This document shows, piece after piece, positions 1-7,218 of a stretch of 27,776 nt of DNA (its first letter is position 1; every line of letters begins with the position of its first letter). The translations under genes and the position numbers were made by a program. The stretch spans positions 1 through 27,776 of the forward strand of contig SFJA01000021.1 of the NCBI GenBank assembly GCA_004556005.1, read 5' to 3'. The stretch is from Bacteroidales bacterium (GTDB lineage: Bacteria; Bacteroidota; Bacteroidia; Bacteroidales; UBA932). The notes beneath the pieces are model-generated. The model was not told the DNA's origin. It saw nothing but the letters and a program-made list of their open reading frames with translations, and ran no database searches.

Positions 1-217
1 CCCGCTAACATTGATTATCAGGTAGTTAACTCAAGAAAAAGGTGCAGGTGAGCCCAATTTGGTTCCACCTGGACCCGGAATGTGCCCTGTAGGTGCCTAT
101 AATGATGATTCGGGTTCCAGGTGAATTTCACGAAGCAAGTTGCGACAGCATCAATGTACAAGGAGCAAGGAGCAAGTTTGCCGTGAGCTAAAAAGGGGCA
201 AAGTAAAATGAAGCGGA
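1..217. other. Intergenic region without a gene
   Basis: I see no gene here: no convincing start, no recognisable protein and no tRNA fold. There is an imperfect inverted repeat with arms 66-77 (CACCTGGACCCG) and 111-123 (CGGGTTCCAGGTG, one extra T), enclosing 33 nt. A short 7-bp direct repeat, AGGAGCA twice, lies near 161-174. The word GCAAG followed by TTGC, TTTGC or CTGC recurs near 135, 173 and 322. The stretch may be the decayed or structured flank of the repeat array that follows, but nothing fixes its function. Confidence 0.5.
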
Positions 218-219
218 AC

Positions 220-318
220 GGAGCTATCTCGGAACCCTCTCAGAACCACCTCGGAACCATCTCGGAACCCTCTCAGAGCTCTCTCGGAACTCTCTCGGAA
301 CCATCTCGGAGCTATCTC
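220..318. repeat. Nine-unit 11-bp tandem repeat array
   Basis: There are nine consecutive 11-bp units with no spacer, consensus GGAACCNTCTC. In order they are GGAGCTATCTC, GGAACCCTCTC, AGAACCACCTC, GGAACCATCTC, GGAACCCTCTC, AGAGCTCTCTC, GGAACTCTCTC, GGAACCATCTC, GGAGCTATCTC. The first and last units are identical, and units 3 and 6 both begin with A, hinting at an older 33-bp period. Eleven bases is about one helical turn, so equivalent bases face one side of the helix. The array lies downstream of the tRNA-Pro terminator. Stop-free reading through it on the minus strand gives an 11-residue repeat, but there is no credible start and the frames run into the terminator, so I do not call it coding. 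Confidence 0.9.
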
Positions 319-342
319 GAAAGCAAGCTGCAGCCACCGCGG

Positions 343-381
343 AGTGCCACATGAAAGTGCCGCATGAAAGTGCCGCATAAA
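343..381. repeat. Three-unit 13-bp tandem repeat
   Basis: Three adjacent 13-bp units are present: AGTGCCACATGAA, AGTGCCGCATGAA and AGTGCCGCATAAA. They differ at one or two positions. The last unit runs into the A-tract that serves as the T-tract of the minus-strand terminator at 378-410. The array is separate in sequence and period from the 11-bp array about 25 bp away. Confidence 0.85.
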
Positions 382-410
382 AAAGAGGATGACCTTGAAA
401 GTCATCCTCT
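378..410 (-). terminator. Intrinsic terminator of tRNA-Pro
   Basis: There is a perfect 10-bp stem, arms 384-393 (AGAGGATGAC) and 401-410 (GTCATCCTCT), with a 7-nt loop. On the minus strand it is followed at once by a run of Ts. It starts 8 nt past the mature 3' end of tRNA-Pro, as expected for a monocistronic tRNA transcript. Confidence 0.85.
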
Positions 411-417
411 AAAAATG

Positions 418-491
418 TCGGGGTACTGTGACTCGAACACAGGACCCTCTGGTCCCAAACCAGATGCGCTAGCCAACTGCGCCACACCCCG
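418..491 (-). tRNA. tRNA-Pro (anticodon UGG)
   Basis: The 74-nt minus-strand sequence folds as a complete cloverleaf. It has a 7-bp acceptor stem (CGGGGTG with TACCCCG, one G-T pair), a D arm with GCGC stem, anticodon stem TCTGG/CCAGA with loop TTTGGGA, a 5-nt variable loop, and a T arm CTGTG-TTCGAGT-CACAG. The anticodon TGG reads proline CCN codons. The discriminator is A. CCA is not encoded, so it must be added after transcription. The gene is flanked by its own promoter and terminator. Confidence 0.97.
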
Positions 492-509
492 AGTTCCCTA
501 ATGGGATTG

Positions 510-540
510 CAAATATACGACGATTTTTTGTAATTACAAA
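510..540 (-). promoter_or_regulatory. Promoter of tRNA-Pro (Bacteroidota type)
   Basis: On the minus strand, a TTTG -33 element (537-540) is followed by exactly 19 bp and then TATATTTG (510-517), a perfect match to the Bacteroidota -7 consensus TAnnTTTG. Transcription would start about 10 nt before the tRNA 5' end. The -33 element lies inside a perfect 14-bp palindrome, TTTGTAATTACAAA (527-540). Confidence 0.8.
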
Positions 541-553
541 TTTTTCTTACTAT

Positions 554-3295
554 TTATTTCATCATCATACTGGATGCCGCCATACTGGCCTTGTTTCCCT
601 GCATTGCGTTGAATTTGCCAAAGTCGAACGAGATTCCGATCATAAAGCGGCGGCGATAGCTGAGCCTCTGGGTGATTTCCATCACGGTAGGGCTGACGTT
701 GGTGTAGAATGCGTTTCTGGAATCAAGTATATCGGCACAGGTCGCGGAAAGGACAAATCGTCCCAAGGTCTTGCTGAGCTTGAGGTAAAGCAGCATCTGA
801 GGGCGGGAGAATTGTTCCGGATAGCCGAAGTAAAGACCGTGGGAGACTTTCGCGCGGATGTTCCAGGATGCGGGCAGGTGCCAGTCCACGGATGCGTTAA
901 GGTCCATACTGCTCAGGGTAGAGTTGAAGTATGAGCTTTCCGCCCATTTGTAATCATTGCGACTGTATGAAATACCGCCTCGCGCCGAGAATGTTTCTCC
1001 GTTCCAGGCAATGTCGCTTGAAATATACGCGGAAAGAACTGATCTGTTTTCGGAGGCAATGGAGGCCTCGTTACGCAGCCATTCGTTGACTTCAGCGTAA
1101 GACAAGTCGCCTTCATAGACGGAACTTACCCGCTTGGAACAAGACCATTCTCCGTTGACCGAAGGGCTGACATTCCACATAAGTCTGGCCTTGCTGTCAA
1201 GCGGAAGCGACAGTACGAAGCCCAGGGACAGAGATTTGTCCGGGGTGGTAAGGTTGATAGGCTTGGTAAACCGGGTTCCCGAAGAATTGTACCAGACCAG
1301 ATTGCTCAGAGGATTGTATCTGAAACCTGCGCTGCATTGCGTGCTTAGCATCAGTCTGGTCTTGCGGTTGTTATACCTCAAGGAGAACATATAAGTGTTG
1401 TAAATGGTGCTCCTGAGGTCAGGATTGCCTACGAAAAACTGACCGGGATTGGAAATATCCAGCTTCGGAATGAGGTAATCGGCATAAGGGCTGTTGGAAT
1501 TGCCTATGGTATATAGTTTCAAGTTAAATGCGTTCTTGGAGAAATTGTACTCCAGATTCGGTGCTATGACACAGTCCCAGTCGTTATTGCTGGCACTACG
1601 GCTCATTATGCGGTTCTGGTCAAGCTTTGCGCCCGCATACAAGGTTCCGGCCTTCTTGGTAATTAAACGCAAACGTACTGTCTCGGCAAGGCGGAGAGTT
1701 GTGTTTATGTCATCGTAGGAATAGAAACTATGTTCGGAGTGTCTTTGCGAGTTGGTATTCCTTAAGTTGCCCTCTCCGATAAACTGAATGGCAATCTTGT
1801 CACCGAGAGGCTCTACATATTGGATCATAAGACGGGAAGTCAAGAGGGAATAGCTTCTCTCATAAGCAATTGCATCATCATTTCCGTCTGCTCCGGAATA
1901 AGAAGCGTTGCCGTTCAAAACGGTCATAATGCTTCTTCCGGGCTTACCCAGATTGAAGGACGAAACATTCAGGCTTACATTTCCCAGAAGAGAATTGCCA
2001 TAGAAAGAGCTGTTTCTCACGACGCTTCCGTCCGCAACGCTTCCATCAATCACGGAAGTCGCATTCTCCCCGCCTGTCTTAAACGCCGTATTGACATACA
2101 GGATTAAATTGTACTTTGACTTGTCCCTGTTGCCCAGACGCAGGTCAGCCTTGACATTATGAGACTGTTCAGTTCCAGACAGCAACTCCCTTTCGCTGGC
2201 AAGTTTGTCTCCAAGAATATAGTCTCGGGAGATGGTATCAGCGACGATTTTGTTTGAATAATTGTACTTCACCGAAGCATTGACATTGGACTTCTTGAAC
2301 TTGTCCGTATCGATATTGGCCCCGGCAAGAGCGCTTCGGTCAAGGCCGAAACGGGAAGACAGCAGGGAATTCGAAAGGGCGCCATGAGCCATAAAAAGGG
2401 CGGAGCTATTGAACGGATCGTCAATCGTGATTGCGTTAGCGACAAACGTAAGTTGTTCATTAGGAGCAAAATGAGAAGCCATTACGTCAGCATTGCCGAG
2501 AAACTGCCTTTCGTATGCGCCCGAAAATGACAAGGAACCGAAGAATCCTTCTTCATATTCGGGTTTGAGCGCTATGTCCATCACGGTCTCCTTTTCGGTT
2601 CCGGAAACCATCGTTCCCGAGCTGTTCTCCGGATCAGATTCGTACACCTTAACGTTGCGGACGATCTTGGCAGGGATGGTGTTGACCGCCATCATCGGGT
2701 CATTGAGGAAGAAGGTGCGGCCGCCGATAGTTATGTTCTTGACCTCGCTGCCGTTAACCTTGAGACCTCCGCTGCCCACCTCGATGCCCGGCATCTTCGA
2801 AAGCAGTTCGCCGAGCTTGGCATCATCCCCGACCTTGAATGACCCGGCATTGTAAACAACGGTATCCTTTACCATAGTGATCGGAGATGCCTCCCCGCTG
2901 ACCCTTGCCGCTGCAAGCTGCTCCGGGTCCGGCGAGATGGCAAGAGAGCCGAGATTATGTGTCCGGGAGAATTCTTCCGGGATACTGAAAGACATTGCAA
3001 ACGGCTTGTAACCAAGCTGTTCCACGTAAATTACGTATTTTCCCACAGAAACCTGGTCAAATGTCACCGAGCCGTCTTTACCGGACAGGGCAAAATTGAG
3101 TATGGTGCTGTCCCCCTGCCTGACAATATAAGATGAAGCAAATTCCACCGGCTGCCTGCTGAGCGAGTCGATGACCACCGCCTCAAGTTTTACCGACTTG
3201 TATTTCAACGCATTGCCAAGATTGATCGTCTGCGCACCCAGCGAAAGGGGTAGCAGAAAGGCAAACAAACAGATTAATACTACCAACTTTTTCAT
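554..3295 (-). CDS. TonB-receptor-like outer-membrane beta-barrel protein
   Basis: A large outer-membrane protein of 913 aa if it starts at the ATG at 3295. An upstream in-frame GTG (3307) would add MLSV before the signal peptide; I prefer the ATG because the signal peptide (MKKLVVLICLFAFLLPLSLG, then AQ) begins there. After it come a carboxypeptidase-regulatory-like beta-sandwich (about 35-125), a plug-like segment (about 140-240) and a long beta-barrel with alternating aromatic and polar strands to the C-terminus. This layout matches the outer membrane beta-barrel family PF14905, which resembles TonB-dependent receptors. The substrate is unknown. No SusD partner is adjacent, so a polysaccharide-utilisation role is not supported. 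The barrel seems to end near ISFDFGKF, leaving a short Met- and Ser-rich tail. It has its own promoter in the gap after trmN6. Confidence 0.85.
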   Translation of the reverse strand: MKKLVVLICLFAFLLPLSLGAQTINLGNALKYKSVKLEAVVIDSLSRQPVEFASSYIVRQGDSTILNFALSGKDGSVTFDQVSVGKYVIYVEQLGYKPFAMSFSIPEEFSRTHNLGSLAISPDPEQLAAARVSGEASPITMVKDTVVYNAGSFKVGDDAKLGELLSKMPGIEVGSGGLKVNGSEVKNITIGGRTFFLNDPMMAVNTIPAKIVRNVKVYESDPENSSGTMVSGTEKETVMDIALKPEYEEGFFGSLSFSGAYERQFLGNADVMASHFAPNEQLTFVANAITIDDPFNSSALFMAHGALSNSLLSSRFGLDRSALAGANIDTDKFKKSNVNASVKYNYSNKIVADTISRDYILGDKLASERELLSGTEQSHNVKADLRLGNRDKSKYNLILYVNTAFKTGGENATSVIDGSVADGSVVRNSSFYGNSLLGNVSLNVSSFNLGKPGRSIMTVLNGNASYSGADGNDDAIAYERSYSLLTSRLMIQYVEPLGDKIAIQFIGEGNLRNTNSQRHSEHSFYSYDDINTTLRLAETVRLRLITKKAGTLYAGAKLDQNRIMSRSASNNDWDCVIAPNLEYNFSKNAFNLKLYTIGNSNSPYADYLIPKLDISNPGQFFVGNPDLRSTIYNTYMFSLRYNNRKTRLMLSTQCSAGFRYNPLSNLVWYNSSGTRFTKPINLTTPDKSLSLGFVLSLPLDSKARLMWNVSPSVNGEWSCSKRVSSVYEGDLSYAEVNEWLRNEASIASENRSVLSAYISSDIAWNGETFSARGGISYSRNDYKWAESSYFNSTLSSMDLNASVDWHLPASWNIRAKVSHGLYFGYPEQFSRPQMLLYLKLSKTLGRFVLSATCADILDSRNAFYTNVSPTVMEITQRLSYRRRFMIGISFDFGKFNAMQGNKASMAASSMMMK

Positions 3296-3347
3296 AACAG
3301 ACAGCACGTTAAGGACACGTGAACGTTTTAATTATATCTAACAAATG

Positions 3348-3379
3348 CGAAGATATAATAATAGTACTAAATTACAAAA
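3348..3379 (-). promoter_or_regulatory. Promoter of the outer-membrane barrel gene
   Basis: On the minus strand, TTTTG (3375-3379) is separated by 19 bp from TATCTTCG (3348-3355), one mismatch from TAnnTTTG. The predicted start leaves a leader of about 45 nt before the ATG at 3295. The spacer holds the palindrome TAGTACTA (3362-3369). A second palindrome, ATACTA-A-TAGTAT (3395-3407), lies just upstream, so a regulator could bind here. Confidence 0.5.
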
Positions 3380-3430
3380 TAAGTATCGCCTTTCATACTA
3401 ATAGTATTTCTTGACAATGCAAGATGCCAA

Positions 3431-4234
3431 TCACAGATAAAACTCTCTGGTCAGTTCTTCGTATTGACGGCTCCTGCGCTTTCCGTCCTGCAGGGTAAGC
3501 TCCTCCTGAACGGGGCTCTGACAGAGCCCGGAAGGAAGGGAGAATTGTTCCTCGAAGGAGCACTGAGCGGCGGCGGGGGAAAGGGAGAATTCGGCTATGA
3601 TGCGGCGGAAGGGCTTTTTGGGAGTGGTCCTTATTCTGACGATGCGAAAAAGGCTCAGTCCGCAGTTTGCGGCGAAGCGGAGCAGTTCGGGCTCGGATTG
3701 GGCGGGAAGGATGAGCGAAAGCGTTCCGTGCGGCGAGAGGCGGCGGGCGGCGAATCGGAGTATGTCGCGGTAAGAAAGGCTGCAGCTGTGTCTGGCCTCC
3801 GCTTCCCTGCTGTCCGGATTGAGCAGCGAAGTGTCGTAATAAGGCGGATTTGAGCAAATCATATCGAACTGCTGGCAACCCTCACCCTCCGCTGTCGCTG
3901 CACGGTCGAGGCTGACGTCCAGCCGCGTATCGAGCTGTTCCAGAGAGAGATGGGCGGCGGTGAGGCGGTCCGGCCAGGGCGAACGGGCGAAGTTCTCGGC
4001 AGCCTCCTCAAAGGAAGGAAGATCTATGTCTATACCGAGAATTCGTGCCCGGGGGCATCTCTGGGCAAGCATCAGGGCGATTACTCCGGTGCCAGTACCT
4101 ATGTCCAGGCATTGCGGTGCGGGCGAGGATGCAGGCAGAGTCATCGCAGCGCCGAGCAGAACCGCATCGGTGCCGAGCTTAAGCGCTGAGCGTTCGTTGA
4201 TTACGCTGAACTGTCTGAAGCGGAAAACACCCAT
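3431..4234 (-). CDS. trmN6: tRNA1(Val) adenine-37 N6-methyltransferase
   Basis: The 267-aa protein resembles TrmN6/YfiC, which uses S-adenosylmethionine to methylate N6 of A37 in tRNA-Val. It shows the family's opening segment, FRFRQFSVINERSALKLGTD (5-24), a SAM-binding glycine loop DIGTGTG (44-50), an acidic residue after strand 2 (GIDID, about 67-71) and the adenine-methylase motif NPPY (129-132). It begins 6 bp after lolD and is the last gene of the lepA-tsaE-lolD-trmN6 operon. I see no hairpin terminator after it. The family also includes related N6-adenine methylases, so substrate specificity is inferred from similarity to YfiC. Confidence 0.88.
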   Translation of the reverse strand: MGVFRFRQFSVINERSALKLGTDAVLLGAAMTLPASSPAPQCLDIGTGTGVIALMLAQRCPRARILGIDIDLPSFEEAAENFARSPWPDRLTAAHLSLEQLDTRLDVSLDRAATAEGEGCQQFDMICSNPPYYDTSLLNPDSREAEARHSCSLSYRDILRFAARRLSPHGTLSLILPAQSEPELLRFAANCGLSLFRIVRIRTTPKKPFRRIIAEFSLSPAAAQCSFEEQFSLPSGLCQSPVQEELTLQDGKRRSRQYEELTREFYL

Positions 4235-4240
4235 CCTCCC

Positions 4241-4894
4241 CTACTCTATCCTGCCGTCCTTCATAAAAAGCCGACGGTCGCAAAGTTCGGCGAGCTGCGG
4301 GTCGTGGGTGACAATGACTATGGTCTGGCCGAGGCGCTCCCTGAGTTCGAAGAGCAGACGGTGGATATCGGCCTTAGTTGCGCTGTCGAGGTTACCGGTC
4401 GGTTCATCCGCGAAGAGCACTGCAGGGTTGTTGACGAGGGCGCGGGCGATGGCAACTCTCTGAGCTTCACCGCCAGAGAGTTCGGAAGGCTTGTGGCTGC
4501 CCCTTTCGGTGAGGCCGACGTCGGCAAGCAGCCGATGCGCCTTTTCGCGGGCGGAGGCGGCGGATTCACCGGCAATGAGAGCCGGCATCATCACGTTCTC
4601 GAGAGCGGAGAATTCGGGCAGCAGCCTGTGGGCCTGGAATACGAATCCTATCCTGCGGCCGCGGAAGGTCGAGAGGGCGCTGTCGCGAAGGGAGGCGACA
4701 TCGGTGCCGTCAATGACCAGGGTGCCGGAGTCGGGGCGGCTGAGCGTTCCGAGTATCTGCAGCAGGGTTGACTTTCCGGCGCCGGAAGCCCCCATTATCG
4801 ATACCACTTCTCCTTTTTCCGCATAAAAATCCACGCCCTTGAGCACTTCAAGAGTTCCGAAGGATTTGTGTATGCCTTTTGCTTCTATTATCAT
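4241..4894 (-). CDS. lolD: LolD-like ABC transporter ATPase
   Basis: This 217-aa ATPase subunit resembles LolD/MacB-type transporters. In the LolCDE complex it powers release of outer-membrane lipoproteins from the inner membrane. All motifs are intact: Walker A GASGAGKST (35-43), Q-loop Gln87, signature LSGGE (139-143), Walker B with DEPTGNLD (163-170) and switch His197. Length is normal for the family. Its ATG overlaps the tsaE stop codon by 4 bp (ATGA), so translation is probably coupled. No permease (LolC/E) gene is adjacent, so LolD itself versus another MacB-like export ATPase cannot be separated by context. Confidence 0.85.
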   Translation of the reverse strand: MIIEAKGIHKSFGTLEVLKGVDFYAEKGEVVSIMGASGAGKSTLLQILGTLSRPDSGTLVIDGTDVASLRDSALSTFRGRRIGFVFQAHRLLPEFSALENVMMPALIAGESAASAREKAHRLLADVGLTERGSHKPSELSGGEAQRVAIARALVNNPAVLFADEPTGNLDSATKADIHRLLFELRERLGQTIVIVTHDPQLAELCDRRLFMKDGRIE

Positions 4895-5325
4895 ACCTGC
4901 TTGTCTTCCCAGGAGAGCGTGCGCGAGCCGTCCTCTCCAACTTCAATGCTTACGTGCAGGGTCTCTTCCGGCAGCAGCTGCTCAACGTTTTCCGGCCACT
5001 CCATAAGGCAGAGCGCCCCGCTGTCGAGATAGTCGTAAAGACCTATGTCAAGGGCTTCCTCTGGACGGCTTATGCGGTAAAAATCAAAATGATAGACAGT
5101 TTCTCCGGCAGACGTCAGATACTCGTTGACTATCGCGAAGGTAGGCGAACTTACCGTATCCGACTCTACACCGAGCACCCTGCAGAGAGCGGTGCAGAAA
5201 GTGGTTTTTCCGGCTCCCATCGAGGCGTGGAAGGCTATGAGCCTGTTGTCCCCTATCTGATGAAGGAACTCTTCGGCGGCCTTGTCTATGCCGGAAAGTG
5301 ATGCGATTCTGATGCTGTGCTTCAT
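4891..5325 (-). CDS. tsaE: tRNA t6A modification ATPase TsaE
   Basis: TsaE is the ATPase that cycles the TsaB-TsaD complex making threonylcarbamoyl-adenosine at position 37 of ANN-decoding tRNAs. From the preferred start the protein has 144 aa, with Walker A MGAGKTT (36-42), SPTF (60-63), HFDFYR (79-84) and MEWPE (108-112), all typical of the family. An ATG at 5349 would add 8 residues and overlap the end of lepA by 11 bp. I chose the ATG at 5325 because it lies 13 bp after the lepA stop and leads directly into the first beta-strand. Its stop overlaps the lolD start. Confidence 0.92.
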   Translation of the reverse strand: MKHSIRIASLSGIDKAAEEFLHQIGDNRLIAFHASMGAGKTTFCTALCRVLGVESDTVSSPTFAIVNEYLTSAGETVYHFDFYRISRPEEALDIGLYDYLDSGALCLMEWPENVEQLLPEETLHVSIEVGEDGSRTLSWEDKQV

Positions 5326-5338
5326 CTCGGAAAAGAGT

Positions 5339-7129
5339 TTATGAGTCAAGCTTGAGCACTGCCATAAATGCGCTCTGAGGGACCTGGACCGTACCTATCT
5401 GACGCATACGCTTCTTTCCTTCTTTCTGTTTTTCAAGAAGTTTGCGCTTGCGGCTTACGTCGCCTCCGTAACATTTGGCCGTAACGTCCTTGCGGACCTG
5501 CTTGACCGTTTCGCGGGCGATGATCTTGGCTCCTATGGCCGCCTGCACAGGAATGTCGAACTGCTGGCGCGGTATCAGTTCCTTTAGCTTTTCGCACATC
5601 CTGCGTCCGAAGGTATAGGCGTTGTCCTCGTGAATGAGGGTGGACAGCGCGTCGGCAGGCTCGCCGTTGAGCAGAATGTCGAGCTTGACAAGTTTGGAAG
5701 GCTTGTAGCCGGTCACGTGGTAGTCAAAGGAAGCGTAACCCTTGGAGATGGTCTTGAGCTTGTCGTAGAAGTCAAAGACTATCTCTGACAAAGGCATATC
5801 GTAGTTGAGTTCCACACGGTCCGCAGTGATGTAATGCTGGCTCACGAGCGTGCCGCGGCGGTCCAGGCAGAGTTTCATTATAGGACCGAAGAATTCGGTC
5901 TTGGAGATTATCTGCGCGCGTATGTACGGCTCCTCGATGTGGTCGATGAGGGTCGGTGCCGGCAGACCGGAAGGGTTGTGCACGTCAAGAACCTCGCCCT
6001 GCATAGTATAGACCTTGTAGGAAACGTTTGGAACGGTGGTGATGACGTCCATGTCGAATTCGCGGAACAGCCTCTCCTGCACTATCTCGAGGTGGAGCAG
6101 GCCGAGGAATCCGCAGCGGAAACCTGAGCCCAGGGCGAGCGAGCTTTCGGGTTCATAGACGAAGGATGCGTCGTTGAGCTGGAATTTTTCCAGTACGGCG
6201 CGCAGTTCCTCGAACTTGTCGGCCTGTACCGGATACATACCTGCAAAGACCATCGGCTTGACTTCTTCAAAGCCTGCAATCGCCTTTGTACAAGGGTTTT
6301 CCGTCTTGGTGATGGTATCTCCGACCTTGACTTCGACCGCGCTCTTGATGCCCGTAATGACATATCCCACGTCGCCGCATCCTATCTCGCTGGTAGGAAT
6401 CATTTTCATTTTCAGAATGCCTATCTCCTCGACGTCGTATTCCTTGCCGGTAGAAAAGAACTTGACCTTGTCGCCTTTGCGTATGCTTCCGTTCTCGACC
6501 TTGAAGTACGCAATCACTCCCCTGAAGGAGTTGAATACGGAGTCGAAGATGAGAGCCTGCAGCGGCGCGTCCGGGTCTCCGCTCGGGGCGGGTATCTTTT
6601 CCACGATGGCATCGAGTATCGGCGGAACGCCCTCGCCGGTGCGGGCAGACACCTTGAATACATCATCGGGACTGCAGCCGAGCAGGTCGCATACCTCGTC
6701 GGTTACGACATCCACCTGGGCGGAGTCCATATCTATCTTGTTGAGAATCGGGATTATCTCGAGGCCGTGGTCAATGGCCATATAAAGGTTGGAGATAGTC
6801 TGTGCCTGAACGCCTTGCGATGCATCCACCACGAGCAGGGCTCCTTCGCAGGATGCGATGGAGCGGGAGACTTCGTAGGAAAAGTCCACGTGGCCCGGAG
6901 TGTCGATGAGGTTGAGATTGTAAGTCTCTCCCTTGTACTGATACTGCATCCTGATGGCGTGGCTCTTTATCGTGATGCCCTTTTCCTTTTCCAGGTCCAT
7001 ATCGTCAAGTACCTGGTTTTCCATTTCCCGTGCCCCCAGAGTGCTTGTAAGCTCTATAAGTCTGTCTGCGAGGGTGCTTTTGCCGTGGTCAATGTGGGCT
7101 ATGATACAGAAATTGCGTATATTCTTCAT
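5339..7129 (-). CDS. lepA: Elongation factor 4 (LepA)
   Basis: LepA is a ribosome-associated translational GTPase linked to back-translocation and to 30S biogenesis. The 596-aa length is normal. G-domain motifs are intact: AHIDHGKST (11-19), switch I GITI (51-54), DTPGH (76-80) and NKID (130-133). The EF-G-like middle domains and the LepA-specific C-terminal domain, rich in Lys and Arg, follow. It is the first gene of the lepA-tsaE-lolD-trmN6 operon and is read divergently from the transketolase genes. A TATATTTG -7 box lies just upstream and implies a short leader of about 17 nt. Confidence 0.97.
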   Translation of the reverse strand: MKNIRNFCIIAHIDHGKSTLADRLIELTSTLGAREMENQVLDDMDLEKEKGITIKSHAIRMQYQYKGETYNLNLIDTPGHVDFSYEVSRSIASCEGALLVVDASQGVQAQTISNLYMAIDHGLEIIPILNKIDMDSAQVDVVTDEVCDLLGCSPDDVFKVSARTGEGVPPILDAIVEKIPAPSGDPDAPLQALIFDSVFNSFRGVIAYFKVENGSIRKGDKVKFFSTGKEYDVEEIGILKMKMIPTSEIGCGDVGYVITGIKSAVEVKVGDTITKTENPCTKAIAGFEEVKPMVFAGMYPVQADKFEELRAVLEKFQLNDASFVYEPESSLALGSGFRCGFLGLLHLEIVQERLFREFDMDVITTVPNVSYKVYTMQGEVLDVHNPSGLPAPTLIDHIEEPYIRAQIISKTEFFGPIMKLCLDRRGTLVSQHYITADRVELNYDMPLSEIVFDFYDKLKTISKGYASFDYHVTGYKPSKLVKLDILLNGEPADALSTLIHEDNAYTFGRRMCEKLKELIPRQQFDIPVQAAIGAKIIARETVKQVRKDVTAKCYGGDVSRKRKLLEKQKEGKKRMRQIGTVQVPQSAFMAVLKLDS

Positions 7130-7152
7130 TCGTACGGTCTATGTTTGAAATG

Positions 7153-7160
7153 CAAATATA
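7153..7160 (-). promoter_or_regulatory. -7 promoter element of lepA operon
   Basis: TATATTTG on the minus strand is a perfect TAnnTTTG match, 24 bp before the lepA ATG. No TTTG -33 element is found at the usual 19-21 bp spacing. It lies back to back with the transketolase -7 box 13 bp away. Confidence 0.6.
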
Positions 7161-7172
7161 ATCTTTTTTCAT

Positions 7173-7180
7173 TATCTTTG
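7173..7180 (+). promoter_or_regulatory. -7 promoter element of transketolase operon
   Basis: TATCTTTG on the plus strand is a perfect TAnnTTTG match, 38 bp before the ATG at 7219. A TTTG lies 25 bp upstream, longer than the usual spacing, so the -33 element is uncertain. Confidence 0.6.
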
Positions 7181-7218
7181 TGAAACTGTACATAGCATAA
7201 GTTTTTAACACCACTAAT

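Noticed and set aside
151..487. Two overlapping minus-strand open frames through the repeat array with 11-residue repeats
   Set aside because: One runs across the terminator and the other through both tRNA-Pro and the terminator. The absence of stops follows from the repeat unit itself, and no start signal or homology supports translation.
3393..3878. Arg- and Pro-rich 161-residue minus-strand frame overlapping trmN6
   Set aside because: It is out of frame with the well-supported methyltransferase on the same strand, of low complexity and without any domain.
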